From contig JAXHVA010000010.1 in NCBI GenBank assembly GCA_034189035.1, forward strand, positions 7,557 through 71,556: a stretch of 64,000 nucleotides of DNA. The letters run 5' to 3'. How positions within the stretch are numbered: position 1 is the stretch's first letter; each line of letters starts with the position of its first letter. The notes below the pieces were generated by a model that searched no databases, was not told where the DNA came from, and saw only the letters and a list, made by a program, of their open reading frames with translations. The position numbers and the translations under genes are program-made. Shown here one piece after another: positions 54,734 through 63,884 of the stretch. The DNA is from JAUXFK01 sp034189035. GTDB taxonomy: Bacteria; Desulfobacterota; UBA8473.

Positions 54734-56194
54734 TTATTTTTTTATTATGCCCTTTGCATTCAAATAAATTCTTGAATACGCTCCCTTTAAGAATTCGATT
54801 TCGTCTTTCTCATAGCCACGCAGAGCGATTAATGATAAACTGTATACAAGTGAAGCCAATAGGATTAACCAGATAAGACTCAATTGAGAAAAAATACTTA
54901 AAAAAATATACATGAAAAAAGATGCAATAAAAGGTTTTAGAAAATACCGATGTAATGACAATGTCACAAAATATTTTGAGACCAGATATGCCATCATGAT
55001 AAATAGTAATGCTTCTGCTATCAGCTTTGCAAAAGCAGCACCATTGTAGCTGAACTTTGGGATAATTATCAGGTTAATAAGGATATTCAAAGAAAGGCCT
55101 ACACCAATAGCGATTACTTTCTGAGCCTGGCGATCGATAGCGGTTAGTAAAACAGAATATGGAATCAACGCAAAACAAAATGGAATTGTCCAACTCAAAA
55201 TACGCAGAACGCTCACTGAATCTTTAAATGAATCAGAAAAAAAAAGTACTATCACTTCATCTGAAATTGCATACAATCCCGTCGCCATTGGCAAACTTAT
55301 TAAAAGAAAGTACCTCAAAGATTGTTCGGAAATTTCAACTAGCTTGGAGCGAGAATCTACATAAAGCCTAGAGAAAGTAGGTAACATTGCCGTATAAATA
55401 AAAACAAGGACTCCTAAAAGTGCTAAAATTACTCTGCTTGCAGCAGAAAATATGCCGACTATTTGATCATTCTTAAGAAACTTTAAAATGAGAATGTCTT
55501 GGTGGTAAAGAGCGCTAGTGAAAAAAATCGCAAAAGCAAATGGTAATATTTCAATGAAAAGTTTTTTTAAATAAAGGTCTCGGAAATACAACTTTATATT
55601 CTTGAAATAGTAATAGGAAAAAAATATGCATGCAACGAGATAGAGAAATGAGCCAACCGGAAAACATATTAGTACTATAAGAAAATCAAAACCCAAAAAG
55701 ATCAAAAAAATTGCAGGGCATGTAATAATAAATCTAAGAAAAATTGTAAGAATCGCCACAAGTCCCATTCGATCATGTCCTGTGAACTCAGCAAGAAATA
55801 CGTCCGCTATACTAAAAAAAACATGATAGCCGCCTAAAAGTAAAAAGATAATAATAGTATTTCCATAAAACTTTTCAGGGAAAATGAGGATAGTTATAGT
55901 TCCTAAGGAAAAAAAGAGAGCTATAGAAAGTAATCTTAGTGTCAGGCATTTGACAAATATTTGTCTATTATCATTTTTTTTTGCGACTTCTCGAATGATA
56001 TAAGCAGAAAGGCCGAGATCCGCAAACACAGATAATAAATAAGTAAATGAAAAGACAAAAGAATACTGCCCAACAATTATTTGTCCATAATGCCTAGCGA
56101 AAAAGAGAAAGAACAAAAATTGAAGGAGTGTTCCTATCTGGTTACCTACAGTTAAGTAAGTAGTGTTTTTTAGTAATCTCGAACCAATTCCCAT
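54734..56194 (-). CDS. wzx: Wzx-type O-unit/polysaccharide flippase (MATE/MOP superfamily)
   Basis: 486 residues with about 12-14 membrane helices. The N-terminus MGIGSRLLKNTTYLTVGNQIG and the following FARHYGQIIVGQYSF and LADLGLSAYIIREVAK (here SVFADLGLSAYIIREVA) match the PST/Wzx family signature. It would move the lipid-linked repeat unit from the cytoplasmic to the periplasmic face for polymerisation by the Wzy-like protein at the left end of the window. It has no fused domain. It starts 50 bases after the unknown 678-residue gene stop. Confidence 0.85.
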   Translation of the reverse strand: MGIGSRLLKNTTYLTVGNQIGTLLQFLFFLFFARHYGQIIVGQYSFVFSFTYLLSVFADLGLSAYIIREVAKKNDNRQIFVKCLTLRLLSIALFFSLGTITILIFPEKFYGNTIIIFLLLGGYHVFFSIADVFLAEFTGHDRMGLVAILTIFLRFIITCPAIFLIFLGFDFLIVLICFPVGSFLYLVACIFFSYYYFKNIKLYFRDLYLKKLFIEILPFAFAIFFTSALYHQDILILKFLKNDQIVGIFSAASRVILALLGVLVFIYTAMLPTFSRLYVDSRSKLVEISEQSLRYFLLISLPMATGLYAISDEVIVLFFSDSFKDSVSVLRILSWTIPFCFALIPYSVLLTAIDRQAQKVIAIGVGLSLNILINLIIIPKFSYNGAAFAKLIAEALLFIMMAYLVSKYFVTLSLHRYFLKPFIASFFMYIFLSIFSQLSLIWLILLASLVYSLSLIALRGYEKDEIEFLKGAYSRIYLNAKGIIKK

Positions 56195-56243
56195 TTTTAA
56201 AGTATGCGATTATTCAATTGCATTAAGATATTATAAATAAGCA

Positions 56244-58280
56244 TCAATCGATTTCGGATAATATTCTAGCATATCTTGATATAGTAAAAGGTTTAACGTT
56301 AATTAACCTCCCTGAATTTCCACCTTCAGCACAGAATTTTGCGATTTCATATAATTTACTCCCTCTTTTCCAAAATTCTCCACTGAAGGTCCATAAGCAA
56401 GAATCTATAGTGCTTACGATCCAGCCTGGCTTGTTTTTTTTAAGAAGTATTTTTTCAGATTTTCTCAAATCTGAAATATCATTTATCGTCTCGAAGGGAG
56501 TCCACCCATCCCATTGACCGGAAGTATAATTCAAAGCGATAAAATCATTATCTAAATATTTTACTTCAGGACATGAATTGAATCCTGCTTTAGTAAACAT
56601 ATATTTAAGTCCAACGGACTTAATTGTCTTTGAAGTATCACTTATGATAGGGCCGGCTTCATAAAACTCATAGGGTCGATAGGCAACAAAAAACTCTGAC
56701 AATTCGTACTTCTTTGAGCCTGTCTTTATTGTTTCAATAAAGCGTTGTTTTATATTGTTTAATAGTCCCCCATTAACTGAACTGGCTTGTTCATCATATT
56801 GTTTATCTTTTGCATGGAATCGAAATTGAACATATGGAGAATATCGTAAAAATTTAATTGGTTTCGGTTTCTTGTACCATGATAGGCTCTCTAAGTTGGT
56901 ATCCATGGTTGCCCACCATCCCTTAGGCATATAATTTTCTTTCTTTATTGCTTTTAGAATTCTGGCTAATCCCTCTTTTAAATTTTCCAAAAGTCTATCT
57001 TCTGTCATATACGACTCTACCCCAACACCAATACCACAACTGCCCAATACTGGTTCCACCAATGGATAAACACCTCCCTGTTCCAAAGGAACTGTAAGCA
57101 GTTCAAGAGGGGAATGCATCATATACTCGTAGCTCTGTGTGGTAAGAACCAAACCACATCGCAATCTTGTTATTGTGAATAGATCTATGAGGTTGTAAAG
57201 ATTTGCGATTTCTCGAATCATTCCACTCCAAAACATCAGGGATATGAGTATTTTTCCTTCACGGGCAAATGCTCTCAAATCTTCATCGCTGTAAACTGAG
57301 CCATAGAACCCTTCACTATCTTGATTTATATTCCAGGTATATTCTACATGCTTTACTGATTGGAAAGGAGGACGGTATGGGTCAATCACTTGAAGGCACT
57401 GATTCAACTTAGACAATTCAAAAAAATCTTTATCACTATATTGTCGACCATAAATAACTTTCCCTTTTGAAGATATGAGATCTCCAAATTGAGCAACAAT
57501 CTTCTCCTGAGGGACACTGTAGATAGACAGAAAATCCTCTTCACAAGCCGTGGGAAGCCAATGAGAAACCAGGGTAGGATCACCCAGCATCCATCCTTTA
57601 GCTATTCTCTTCCATCGCAAAGCAGTTCTTTTAATCAAGGTACAATAATCATCATCTTTTCTTATTGTATCAATAATCTCTACAGTATATCCCTTCTTTT
57701 CCAATCGATTGATTGTGTCCTCATCCACATAGAGGCATAATATTTTTCCTTCTTCTTGATAGAGGTTTGCTAATTCATCTTCTGCAATAGAGTCAGGGAC
57801 TCCAATCGCCTCCCGATAAAATATTTCTGGATATAAATAGGCTTCCATTCCGCTCAACGCCCTTTTGAAATGAGATCCTATCATTACTATGCTTGAGGGA
57901 AAAGGGAGATTAAAATAACGAAACGCCTCATTATAAATAATGTTTATTTGGTCTGAGAGGGCTATTAGGGGGATATCGAAATTTTTAATAGGAGATAAAA
58001 AAATAGTATCTTTAAAAATTATAATTGAAACATCAAAATTAAGGAGAATGAAATAGAACTCCTCAAAATGTCGATCCCCGGAAACGGTTCCCCCGGTGAG
58101 TTCTCCTTCCTCCAGATTTCTAGAATCTCCACCCGGAAAATGAATCCCTTGGTGATAGCTATCATAGTAATTATCAAAGAGACAATTCTTTTTTTTACAA
58201 AGCCATGCTAAAGTGGAAGCAATTGGGATGTTTGCAGGATTATTTGATTTTGAAAGGTACAATAGTAATTTCTTTTTCAT
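56244..58280 (-). CDS. Conserved-looking soluble protein of unknown function (678 residues)
   Basis: I do not recognise a family. No signal peptide or transmembrane helix is obvious (MKKKLLLYLSKSNNPANIP). Many aromatic and Trp-containing stretches occur (RLRCGLVLTTQSYEYMMHSP, PKGWWATMDTNLESLSWYK, NYTSGQWDGWTPFETIND, PGWIVSTIDSCLWTFSGEFW), and a GSCGIGVGVESYM loop sits mid-protein. The composition looks like a folded enzyme. It is located between three GT2 enzymes and the flippase, a position that suggests a role in building or modifying the lipid-linked unit. No catalytic motif could be assigned. Confidence 0.7.
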   Translation of the reverse strand: MKKKLLLYLSKSNNPANIPIASTLAWLCKKKNCLFDNYYDSYHQGIHFPGGDSRNLEEGELTGGTVSGDRHFEEFYFILLNFDVSIIIFKDTIFLSPIKNFDIPLIALSDQINIIYNEAFRYFNLPFPSSIVMIGSHFKRALSGMEAYLYPEIFYREAIGVPDSIAEDELANLYQEEGKILCLYVDEDTINRLEKKGYTVEIIDTIRKDDDYCTLIKRTALRWKRIAKGWMLGDPTLVSHWLPTACEEDFLSIYSVPQEKIVAQFGDLISSKGKVIYGRQYSDKDFFELSKLNQCLQVIDPYRPPFQSVKHVEYTWNINQDSEGFYGSVYSDEDLRAFAREGKILISLMFWSGMIREIANLYNLIDLFTITRLRCGLVLTTQSYEYMMHSPLELLTVPLEQGGVYPLVEPVLGSCGIGVGVESYMTEDRLLENLKEGLARILKAIKKENYMPKGWWATMDTNLESLSWYKKPKPIKFLRYSPYVQFRFHAKDKQYDEQASSVNGGLLNNIKQRFIETIKTGSKKYELSEFFVAYRPYEFYEAGPIISDTSKTIKSVGLKYMFTKAGFNSCPEVKYLDNDFIALNYTSGQWDGWTPFETINDISDLRKSEKILLKKNKPGWIVSTIDSCLWTFSGEFWKRGSKLYEIAKFCAEGGNSGRLINVKPFTISRYARILSEID

Positions 58281-58461
58281 TTGGTCTTTAGGTCTATGAT
58301 TTTTCTTAAATACAAATATGATGTTATTCAGATTTTCAGATGTTAAATTTCACAAGGTTAGAGTGTGGAATCTATTGAAATCGTAATTTTTAGAACCCCT
58401 TCGAGGATTCCGAACAATATCGCAATGCAATCTGTTTTATGGGAATTAAGATTTGGGGTGA

Positions 58462-59454
58462 TCACTTCCTTATATAGTATTTATAATATCCAATGAGAAA
58501 ACCTAAACTACTATAAATATAGTAAAGAAAATGAAGAGGTACTACTTTCAAGGTGAACACCATGCCCCTTTTCTTAAGGTAGAACCTGTAGAAGTCATAA
58601 TTCATTAAGAAAAAAAGAACTGATAAGACCGGAATCGCCAATCCAAACCACACTGATTTTATGATCAAAAAAATAGACATTATAAGTAACATCAGAACAA
58701 AAGCGCTGAGCTTATGATTTGGTTTGAGATTCAAGTCGTTGGTATATTTTCTGTTATCAAGCATCAAGATGGTCCAGGGCACAGCTCTGTCAAAAAGGTC
58801 TGATTTCAGGAGACTTAAGAAAGAATAACGCTTAAGATGCCTAACAAACAGTTGTTTATTGAGTCTAATCTTAAAGTCTTTTGCCTTTAATCTATAACCA
58901 AATTCTACATCCTCCATCATCCTACAGCCTTCATTGAATTTCCCCACTTGAAAAAAAAATTCTCTTTTGATGGCCCCACAACCGGTCCAGAAAGTAACTG
59001 CATCTTCCCCTGAGGTTTGATGAATATAGTGGTGAAATAAATTTTTATACTGCGAAAGGAAATTCTGACTCCATGGTTGATCATCATAGGATCCAAAGAG
59101 CGCCGATATCTCCGGATTATCTTCAAAAGTCCTTAATATTTTATTCAGCGAATCGGAATATATCTCAACATCTGCGTCAATGAAAACCAAGACATCTCCT
59201 TTTGCTGCTTCAGCGCCTCGATTTCGGGCATAAGCAGCGCCTTTCTGCTTATTCAGCCGAATTATCTTGACATCAAAGGATTCTACAAAATCGAGCGTAT
59301 TATCATTCGAATGATCATCTACTATAATGCACTCAAAATTTGGATAAGAAGATTGAAAAACGCTCCTTAAGCATGAACCTATAGTTTGACTGCCATTGTA
59401 AACAGGAATTACGATAGAGATAAAGTATTCATAACTATTGGTGTTTTTGATCAT
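58462..59454 (-). CDS. Family 2 glycosyltransferase with C-terminal membrane helices
   Basis: 330 residues. ISIVIPVYNGSQTI, IIVDDHSNDNT, NKQKGAAYARNRGAEAAKGDVLVFIDADVEI (DxD motif) and MMEDVEFGYRLKA (base motif) are in order. Two or three C-terminal hydrophobic segments follow at ~250-310. One of three adjacent GT2 genes; it starts five bases after the stop of the 59460 gene's transcript neighbour, so translation is likely coupled. Inverting glycosyltransferase for the repeat unit; donor unknown. Confidence 0.86.
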   Translation of the reverse strand: MIKNTNSYEYFISIVIPVYNGSQTIGSCLRSVFQSSYPNFECIIVDDHSNDNTLDFVESFDVKIIRLNKQKGAAYARNRGAEAAKGDVLVFIDADVEIYSDSLNKILRTFEDNPEISALFGSYDDQPWSQNFLSQYKNLFHHYIHQTSGEDAVTFWTGCGAIKREFFFQVGKFNEGCRMMEDVEFGYRLKAKDFKIRLNKQLFVRHLKRYSFLSLLKSDLFDRAVPWTILMLDNRKYTNDLNLKPNHKLSAFVLMLLIMSIFLIIKSVWFGLAIPVLSVLFFLMNYDFYRFYLKKRGMVFTLKVVPLHFLYYIYSSLGFLIGYYKYYIRK

Positions 59455-59459
59455 CCTAC

Positions 59460-60437
59460 TTATTCTACTTTTCTTTTGTCTTTTATGATATCTTTTAAAA
59501 CTCTAAATTTTAGTAGTCCCATAATAGAGCCAAAGAAGTGAGCAAATTCGATGAAAATTAAAAACGGAAATGTTATTACTATTTCTTTTATATTCTTTTT
59601 TCCAAACATAACCTCATCCCGGAGGAGTCCGAAGCAGAAAATAATAAAACACACACAAGACGAATACATAAAAAAATTACTTTCCCCGATAAAAAAAATG
59701 AAAGATAGTGCAATGAAAAGAATGATATGCCTTTTGAAGACAAATAACTTGTCTAACTTTTTACGGTACCAAACGGAACTTACGCCTAATAGGTATTTCC
59801 TTTTCATAATTGCCGCTAAGCTGGTTCTGTGCTTATGGAAAACCAAGGCTTGGGGTCTGTAATATATTTTGTGTCCGTCTCTCAGTAAGTACGCACATAA
59901 GAGGGTCTCTTCGTATCCGTATTTCAAGTCATCATTAAACATGTATTGTTTCAATAAGTTGTTATCAAAAGACATATTACAACCTTGAATATAAGACACA
60001 TATCCCTCTTCAGATGCAACAAAATCATGTCCTTTATCAGAAAGCTCCCAAATATTTGTAATTCGCTTGCTTAATATACTGCCACCAACGGCTGCTACTT
60101 CATTGAAATCATATCCTTTTACCAATTGAGAAATCCAACTGGGATCAGCAACACAATCGGCATCTGTAAATGCTATAATTTCACCTCTTGCCTGACTGAT
60201 TCCCACATTTCTGGAGCCAGCAACGCCATAATTCGTCTCATTGGTTACAATCACAATATCAACGGTGGTTTCTTGTTGATACTGGAGTAAAAATTGTAGA
60301 GTATCATCTGTAGAGGCATCATTTACAACAACAATTTCCTTCTTGGGATAATCTTGTTTTTCTAAAGAATCCAAGCATTCCTTAAGATCACCTTTAGCGT
60401 TGTAAGTGCAAACAATTATAGAAACTTTTTTTAGCAT
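59460..60437 (-). CDS. Family 2 glycosyltransferase with C-terminal membrane helices
   Basis: 325 residues. KVSIIVCTYNAKGDL, VVNDASTDDT, NYGVAGSRNVGISQARGEIIAFTDADCVADP (DxD motif) and KYGYEETLLCAYLLRDG (base motif). The C-terminal ~100 residues contain two or three membrane helices. It lies between two related GT2 genes with 5-16 base gaps, so all three probably act in sequence on one lipid-linked intermediate. Confidence 0.86.
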   Translation of the reverse strand: MLKKVSIIVCTYNAKGDLKECLDSLEKQDYPKKEIVVVNDASTDDTLQFLLQYQQETTVDIVIVTNETNYGVAGSRNVGISQARGEIIAFTDADCVADPSWISQLVKGYDFNEVAAVGGSILSKRITNIWELSDKGHDFVASEEGYVSYIQGCNMSFDNNLLKQYMFNDDLKYGYEETLLCAYLLRDGHKIYYRPQALVFHKHRTSLAAIMKRKYLLGVSSVWYRKKLDKLFVFKRHIILFIALSFIFFIGESNFFMYSSCVCFIIFCFGLLRDEVMFGKKNIKEIVITFPFLIFIEFAHFFGSIMGLLKFRVLKDIIKDKRKVE

Positions 60438-60453
60438 TGCTTGTAAACTTATC

Positions 60454-61344
60454 TCAAGAATCAGGATCTTTTTGGTTTTGTATTGAAAACATAGTCAGAT
60501 AGTAACCAACCATAGTCGCTATCTGTGAGAATGTAATTAATGAAAAAACGGCTATTTTCGACCGAATCGTTCTATATTTATTTAATATAGAAATATATAA
60601 GTTTATATAGCTTTTTTTAGACAAATGTTTCTTTTTCGGATATTGAGCATATATGCTGTATGCTGCCCTTCCGTAGTTATAATGTTTTTTTACGAATGAT
60701 CGGAAAGACAGAATTTTATCATGATAGACTAGGATTTCCTTATCCAATCTGAGCCGACCACCGATCTTTGATATCCTGATGTTTAAATCTCTTTCTTCTC
60801 CGGACGCCCTTTTAAAATGTTCCCGGAAACCGCCTACCTTATCTAATATGGCTTTTTTGTAACCAGCATTACATGATACCAAGAATGTACAATTTCCGTC
60901 GATTGAATTTTGGTCTAAAAACCAGTTGAACAGATCAGAGTTGACCCTACAATAGATGCTGTCTGTAGGATTACTTAATATATACCCGCCGATGCCGTCA
61001 AAATCAGGAAATTCGGCCCAAGATTTCGTCACAGCGTTCAACCAATTTTTTGTTGGCAGACTATCGTCATCAAGTAATAGAATTATTTTACCTTTTGCAT
61101 TGTTTATACCTAAATTTCTTGCCGCTGCAGGTCCTTTGTGATCCTGAGAAAAAACCCGTATGGGAAACCCATTATTTGGCAAATCCAAATTCTTAAAAAA
61201 ATCTCTTTTACCTCCGTCATTTATCACCAATACTTCAAAAGACTCTGTATCAACAGACTGGTTGTATAGGGACTGAATACATTGTTTCAGATCATCGGTG
61301 GTATTATACGTGGGGATAACTATTGAAAAGGTAGGTTTATCCAT
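60454..61344 (-). CDS. Family 2 glycosyltransferase
   Basis: 296 residues. TFSIVIPTYNTTDDL, LVINDGGKRDF, GPAAARNLGINNAKGKIILLLDDDSLP (DxD motif as DDD) and ASGEERDLNIRIS in the base position. It has one weak hydrophobic C-terminal segment. First of the GT2 triplet in transcription order, 123 bases after the exosortase gene; those 123 bases hold no gene and no clear terminator. Confidence 0.86.
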   Translation of the reverse strand: MDKPTFSIVIPTYNTTDDLKQCIQSLYNQSVDTESFEVLVINDGGKRDFFKNLDLPNNGFPIRVFSQDHKGPAAARNLGINNAKGKIILLLDDDSLPTKNWLNAVTKSWAEFPDFDGIGGYILSNPTDSIYCRVNSDLFNWFLDQNSIDGNCTFLVSCNAGYKKAILDKVGGFREHFKRASGEERDLNIRISKIGGRLRLDKEILVYHDKILSFRSFVKKHYNYGRAAYSIYAQYPKKKHLSKKSYINLYISILNKYRTIRSKIAVFSLITFSQIATMVGYYLTMFSIQNQKDPDS

Positions 61345-61467
61345 ATCAAGCGATTATAAGGAAACACACTTCAGAAGGATAACGCTTTATCATGATAGAT
61401 ATTTCATTGTTGCCAAGAAAAGAAGTATCTCACTTAAGCGGCGCAAATGTTCATTATAATGAAAAGC

Positions 61468-62331
61468 TTATTCATCGGCTGCACGTTTAGGGTCTTTTTC
61501 AAGTTTATTTAAGATTGAGTGAATCATAAAGAGGGATATAAAGGCAATAACAAAAACCAGGATACCGGAAAGCCCATGCAGAACTCCTTTCGCAAAACTT
61601 GCTCCAAAATGATGGGCCAGTAAAGCAGTAAATGTCAAACGAAAAATGTTTACAGCAATTGCAATTGGAATAGCGGATAGAAAAAGGACCCATTTTGATG
61701 TAAACCTTAATCGAACGATATAAGCAAAGGCCCCACTCAACGCCATAAGAGACACAAGAGACCTGATGCCTGAACAGGCATCTACCACCTCTAGCGTGGT
61801 ATTGCTCAGATAGATAATATTCCCTTCCCTCATTATAGGAATCCCGATTGTATGAATAAACCTTTCAGCGATATTGGAAACAAATAACTTCAAAGGAAAG
61901 GCAATCTTATTCCAAATAATTGCAGGAATCGGAATCATAAATAACAGATAGCTGATAGGAACGGCTACTTTTTTGCTAATCTTTCCACCCAAAATGTATA
62001 CGCTCAATCCAAAAATAGTCAGGATAATAGCAATTCTCATTATGAAAAGTTCTGCGCCTAAGTTTCCTATGATATGTAATAACAAACCAGCAATAACGAC
62101 TACTATCCCCCAACTGTTAGGGGCTATAAGATGTCGTGACATTTCACTTCTCTTTTGCCATGCCATATAACCTGCTATAATTGGAATAAAGAACCCATGT
62201 GAATAATTGGGATTATTGGACCAATCCTTAATTAGCTTTATAATGGTATGACCAAAAAGCAGCAAAAATGATGATATCAGAACTAACGATTGAATATAAA
62301 GATTGCGTCTTTTATCTGTAAATATAAACAC
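61468..62331 (-). CDS. Exosortase (XrtA/EpsH-like)
   Basis: 287 residues with about eight membrane helices. The catalytic Cys lies in EVVDACSGIRSL (C186), the Arg in VNIFRLT (R231) and the His in GVLHGLSG (H252), the exosortase triad. The early WSNNPNYSHGFFIPII is the conserved first-loop motif. Exosortases process and sort surface proteins with PEP-CTERM-type tails, usually next to exopolysaccharide genes. It is adjacent to EpsI. No clear PEP-CTERM substrate is encoded in the window. Confidence 0.92.
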   Translation of the reverse strand: MFIFTDKRRNLYIQSLVLISSFLLLFGHTIIKLIKDWSNNPNYSHGFFIPIIAGYMAWQKRSEMSRHLIAPNSWGIVVVIAGLLLHIIGNLGAELFIMRIAIILTIFGLSVYILGGKISKKVAVPISYLLFMIPIPAIIWNKIAFPLKLFVSNIAERFIHTIGIPIMREGNIIYLSNTTLEVVDACSGIRSLVSLMALSGAFAYIVRLRFTSKWVLFLSAIPIAIAVNIFRLTFTALLAHHFGASFAKGVLHGLSGILVFVIAFISLFMIHSILNKLEKDPKRAADE

Positions 62332-62340
62332 TTATAATTG

Positions 62341-62982
62341 TTATGAAGGAATATACTCTTGCAATTTAGGTATAATAAGTTTTGCAAAGTCCTTAATATT
62401 TTTTGTTGTTTTAGCCTCATTGTTATCAATTACTGGGCCTATCAGTCTTACAAAAGACCCATCTGTCCTATGCCTCATAATAGAATCTATTACTAGATAA
62501 ATCTTTTGCATATACTCTGAGGAAATAAATCTCCCCCTTGATTGAAACCAGTATATAACCACCTGCTTATACGCCCCTTTTTCTAAAATAAGTTTTACGA
62601 CTTCTACCCTTCCAGGATCGTTGTTCGGGATTACTATCTCTTCAAGAGATACGTGGTTGATAGCCCAACCACTCCCTGGCATACAGTTCTTGGGTGAATG
62701 GATTAAATCTCCCTCATGTTGACTTTGATAAAAACCAATGTAGAGTTCGATCTGATTCCCATCAGACATGCTATACTTGCATAAAAATGAGTCATCAACG
62801 CCTAATTTTTCATATACTATATGATCAAAGCGTTCTTCTTTACCAACCCATTCCCCTATCTGTCTCGGAAATGTTGAAAGAGGCCTGTTCGGACAAATAT
62901 TTTCTCTATGGCTCAAATAACTGAGCCCTACCATAGCAAGAATCATTATTGACGAAGCGATTAGAGTTTGTTTCCAAGACAT
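62341..62982 (-). CDS. epsI: EpsI family exosortase-associated protein
   Basis: 213 residues. One N-terminal membrane helix, then the EpsI domain: FPRQIGEWVGKEERFD near the start, and QHEGDLIHSPKNCMPGSGW with Cys100, the hallmark of the family (PF11984), which is found fused to or next to exosortases. Its biochemical role is not settled. It starts nine bases before the exosortase stop-side neighbour in the transcript, so co-translation is likely. Here it is a separate protein rather than an XrtA-EpsI fusion. Confidence 0.92.
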   Translation of the reverse strand: MSWKQTLIASSIMILAMVGLSYLSHRENICPNRPLSTFPRQIGEWVGKEERFDHIVYEKLGVDDSFLCKYSMSDGNQIELYIGFYQSQHEGDLIHSPKNCMPGSGWAINHVSLEEIVIPNNDPGRVEVVKLILEKGAYKQVVIYWFQSRGRFISSEYMQKIYLVIDSIMRHRTDGSFVRLIGPVIDNNEAKTTKNIKDFAKLIIPKLQEYIPS

Positions 62983-63149
62983 CGTTTTTAATAGGTTTTA
63001 ATATTCAGTGTCCATCCAGATATGAGAAATTTTTTTTAAGATCAAGAAAGGTAAAGATTTTTATCGCAGGAATATTGACATATTTCAAGGACTAATATCT
63101 GAGCCTAATAGAGAGATTGGACAAGAGGGTTATTTATGGATGGAAACAA

Positions 63150-63764
63150 TTAGGGATTATTCTTTTGCCTGTATAGTGAATTGTCAATAACGCTAGCCAT
63201 CTTTTCACTATTCAATTTGTCATTTAAAAAATGACTTACAGCTTCTGCATTCTCAAGGGGTTTCTTAACAAGATCGTTATAATTCATATAGATAACATCC
63301 ATATTGGGTTGTCTTTCCAGCCATTCTTTCACTTTGAGAATATGCTTCCTAAAAATCTTACTCATATCGTCGTCATTTACAGCACTGCCTTCTCGTTCAA
63401 GTCTTTTCAGCATCACTCTTTGAGAAGCAAGCATTTCTTTCATCTCCCTTGTCATGAATATAATTTTATATTGCTCGTTTTGGGGAAGATGATACAGCAA
63501 TTCAGAAACCATCTTGAAACCCTTACCTCTACAATCCTCTAACCAGGAAGCATCCTCATTTATCTTCTTAACTTTTTCAAACTCTAAGTACCCACGTGGA
63601 TTATCCTCGTCAGCCTTTCTTATGTTATCAGTTACAATTGACATCCCACCTGCTTCCAACATCTGCATCATCATAGAAGTACCGCTGCGCGGCAAGCCTG
63701 AGACAATAATGATTTCATCTTTTCCTTTTTTTGTACTTAATCTTTTTTTGAAAATACTTTTCAT
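63150..63764 (-). CDS. Sulfotransferase family protein
   Basis: 204 residues. IIIVSGLPRSGTSMMMQML is the PAPS 5'-phosphosulfate-binding loop, and IIFMTREMKEMLASQRVML occupies the position of the 3'-phosphate-binding (PSB) region. It is shorter than most carbohydrate sulfotransferases. It would transfer sulfate from PAPS to a glycan or lipid in the cytoplasm. The first complete gene after the leader that contains the ops-like word; its sulfate product could be a substrate or a decoration for the surface polysaccharide. Confidence 0.82.
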   Translation of the reverse strand: MKSIFKKRLSTKKGKDEIIIVSGLPRSGTSMMMQMLEAGGMSIVTDNIRKADEDNPRGYLEFEKVKKINEDASWLEDCRGKGFKMVSELLYHLPQNEQYKIIFMTREMKEMLASQRVMLKRLEREGSAVNDDDMSKIFRKHILKVKEWLERQPNMDVIYMNYNDLVKKPLENAEAVSHFLNDKLNSEKMASVIDNSLYRQKNNP

Positions 63765-63815
63765 GATGTAATTTGATCCCCTATCTTTAATATATCTATA
63801 TTGAGAATTCGTAAG

Positions 63816-63828
63816 GCATAGCTCCGCC
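63816..63828 (-). promoter_or_regulatory. ops-like word in operon leader (tentative)
   Basis: Minus-strand GGCGGAGCTATGC lies in the 120-base leader between the NusG-like gene end and the sulfotransferase start, 52 bases before that ATG. It matches the E. coli ops element GGCGGTAGCGTGC at 8 of 13 positions (GGCGG at one end, TGC at the other). It is also part of an imperfect palindrome around AGCT, so it might instead be a small hairpin. Low confidence. Confidence 0.3.
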
Positions 63829-63884
63829 CTTTAAAACCCTATTTTACCCATCCATAATACATTATCTTTACAGTTCAATCTGGT

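Noticed and set aside
58281..58461. Small hairpin between the GT2 gene and the 678-residue gene
   Set aside because: Six base pairs with a G-T wobble and no proper T run on the minus strand.
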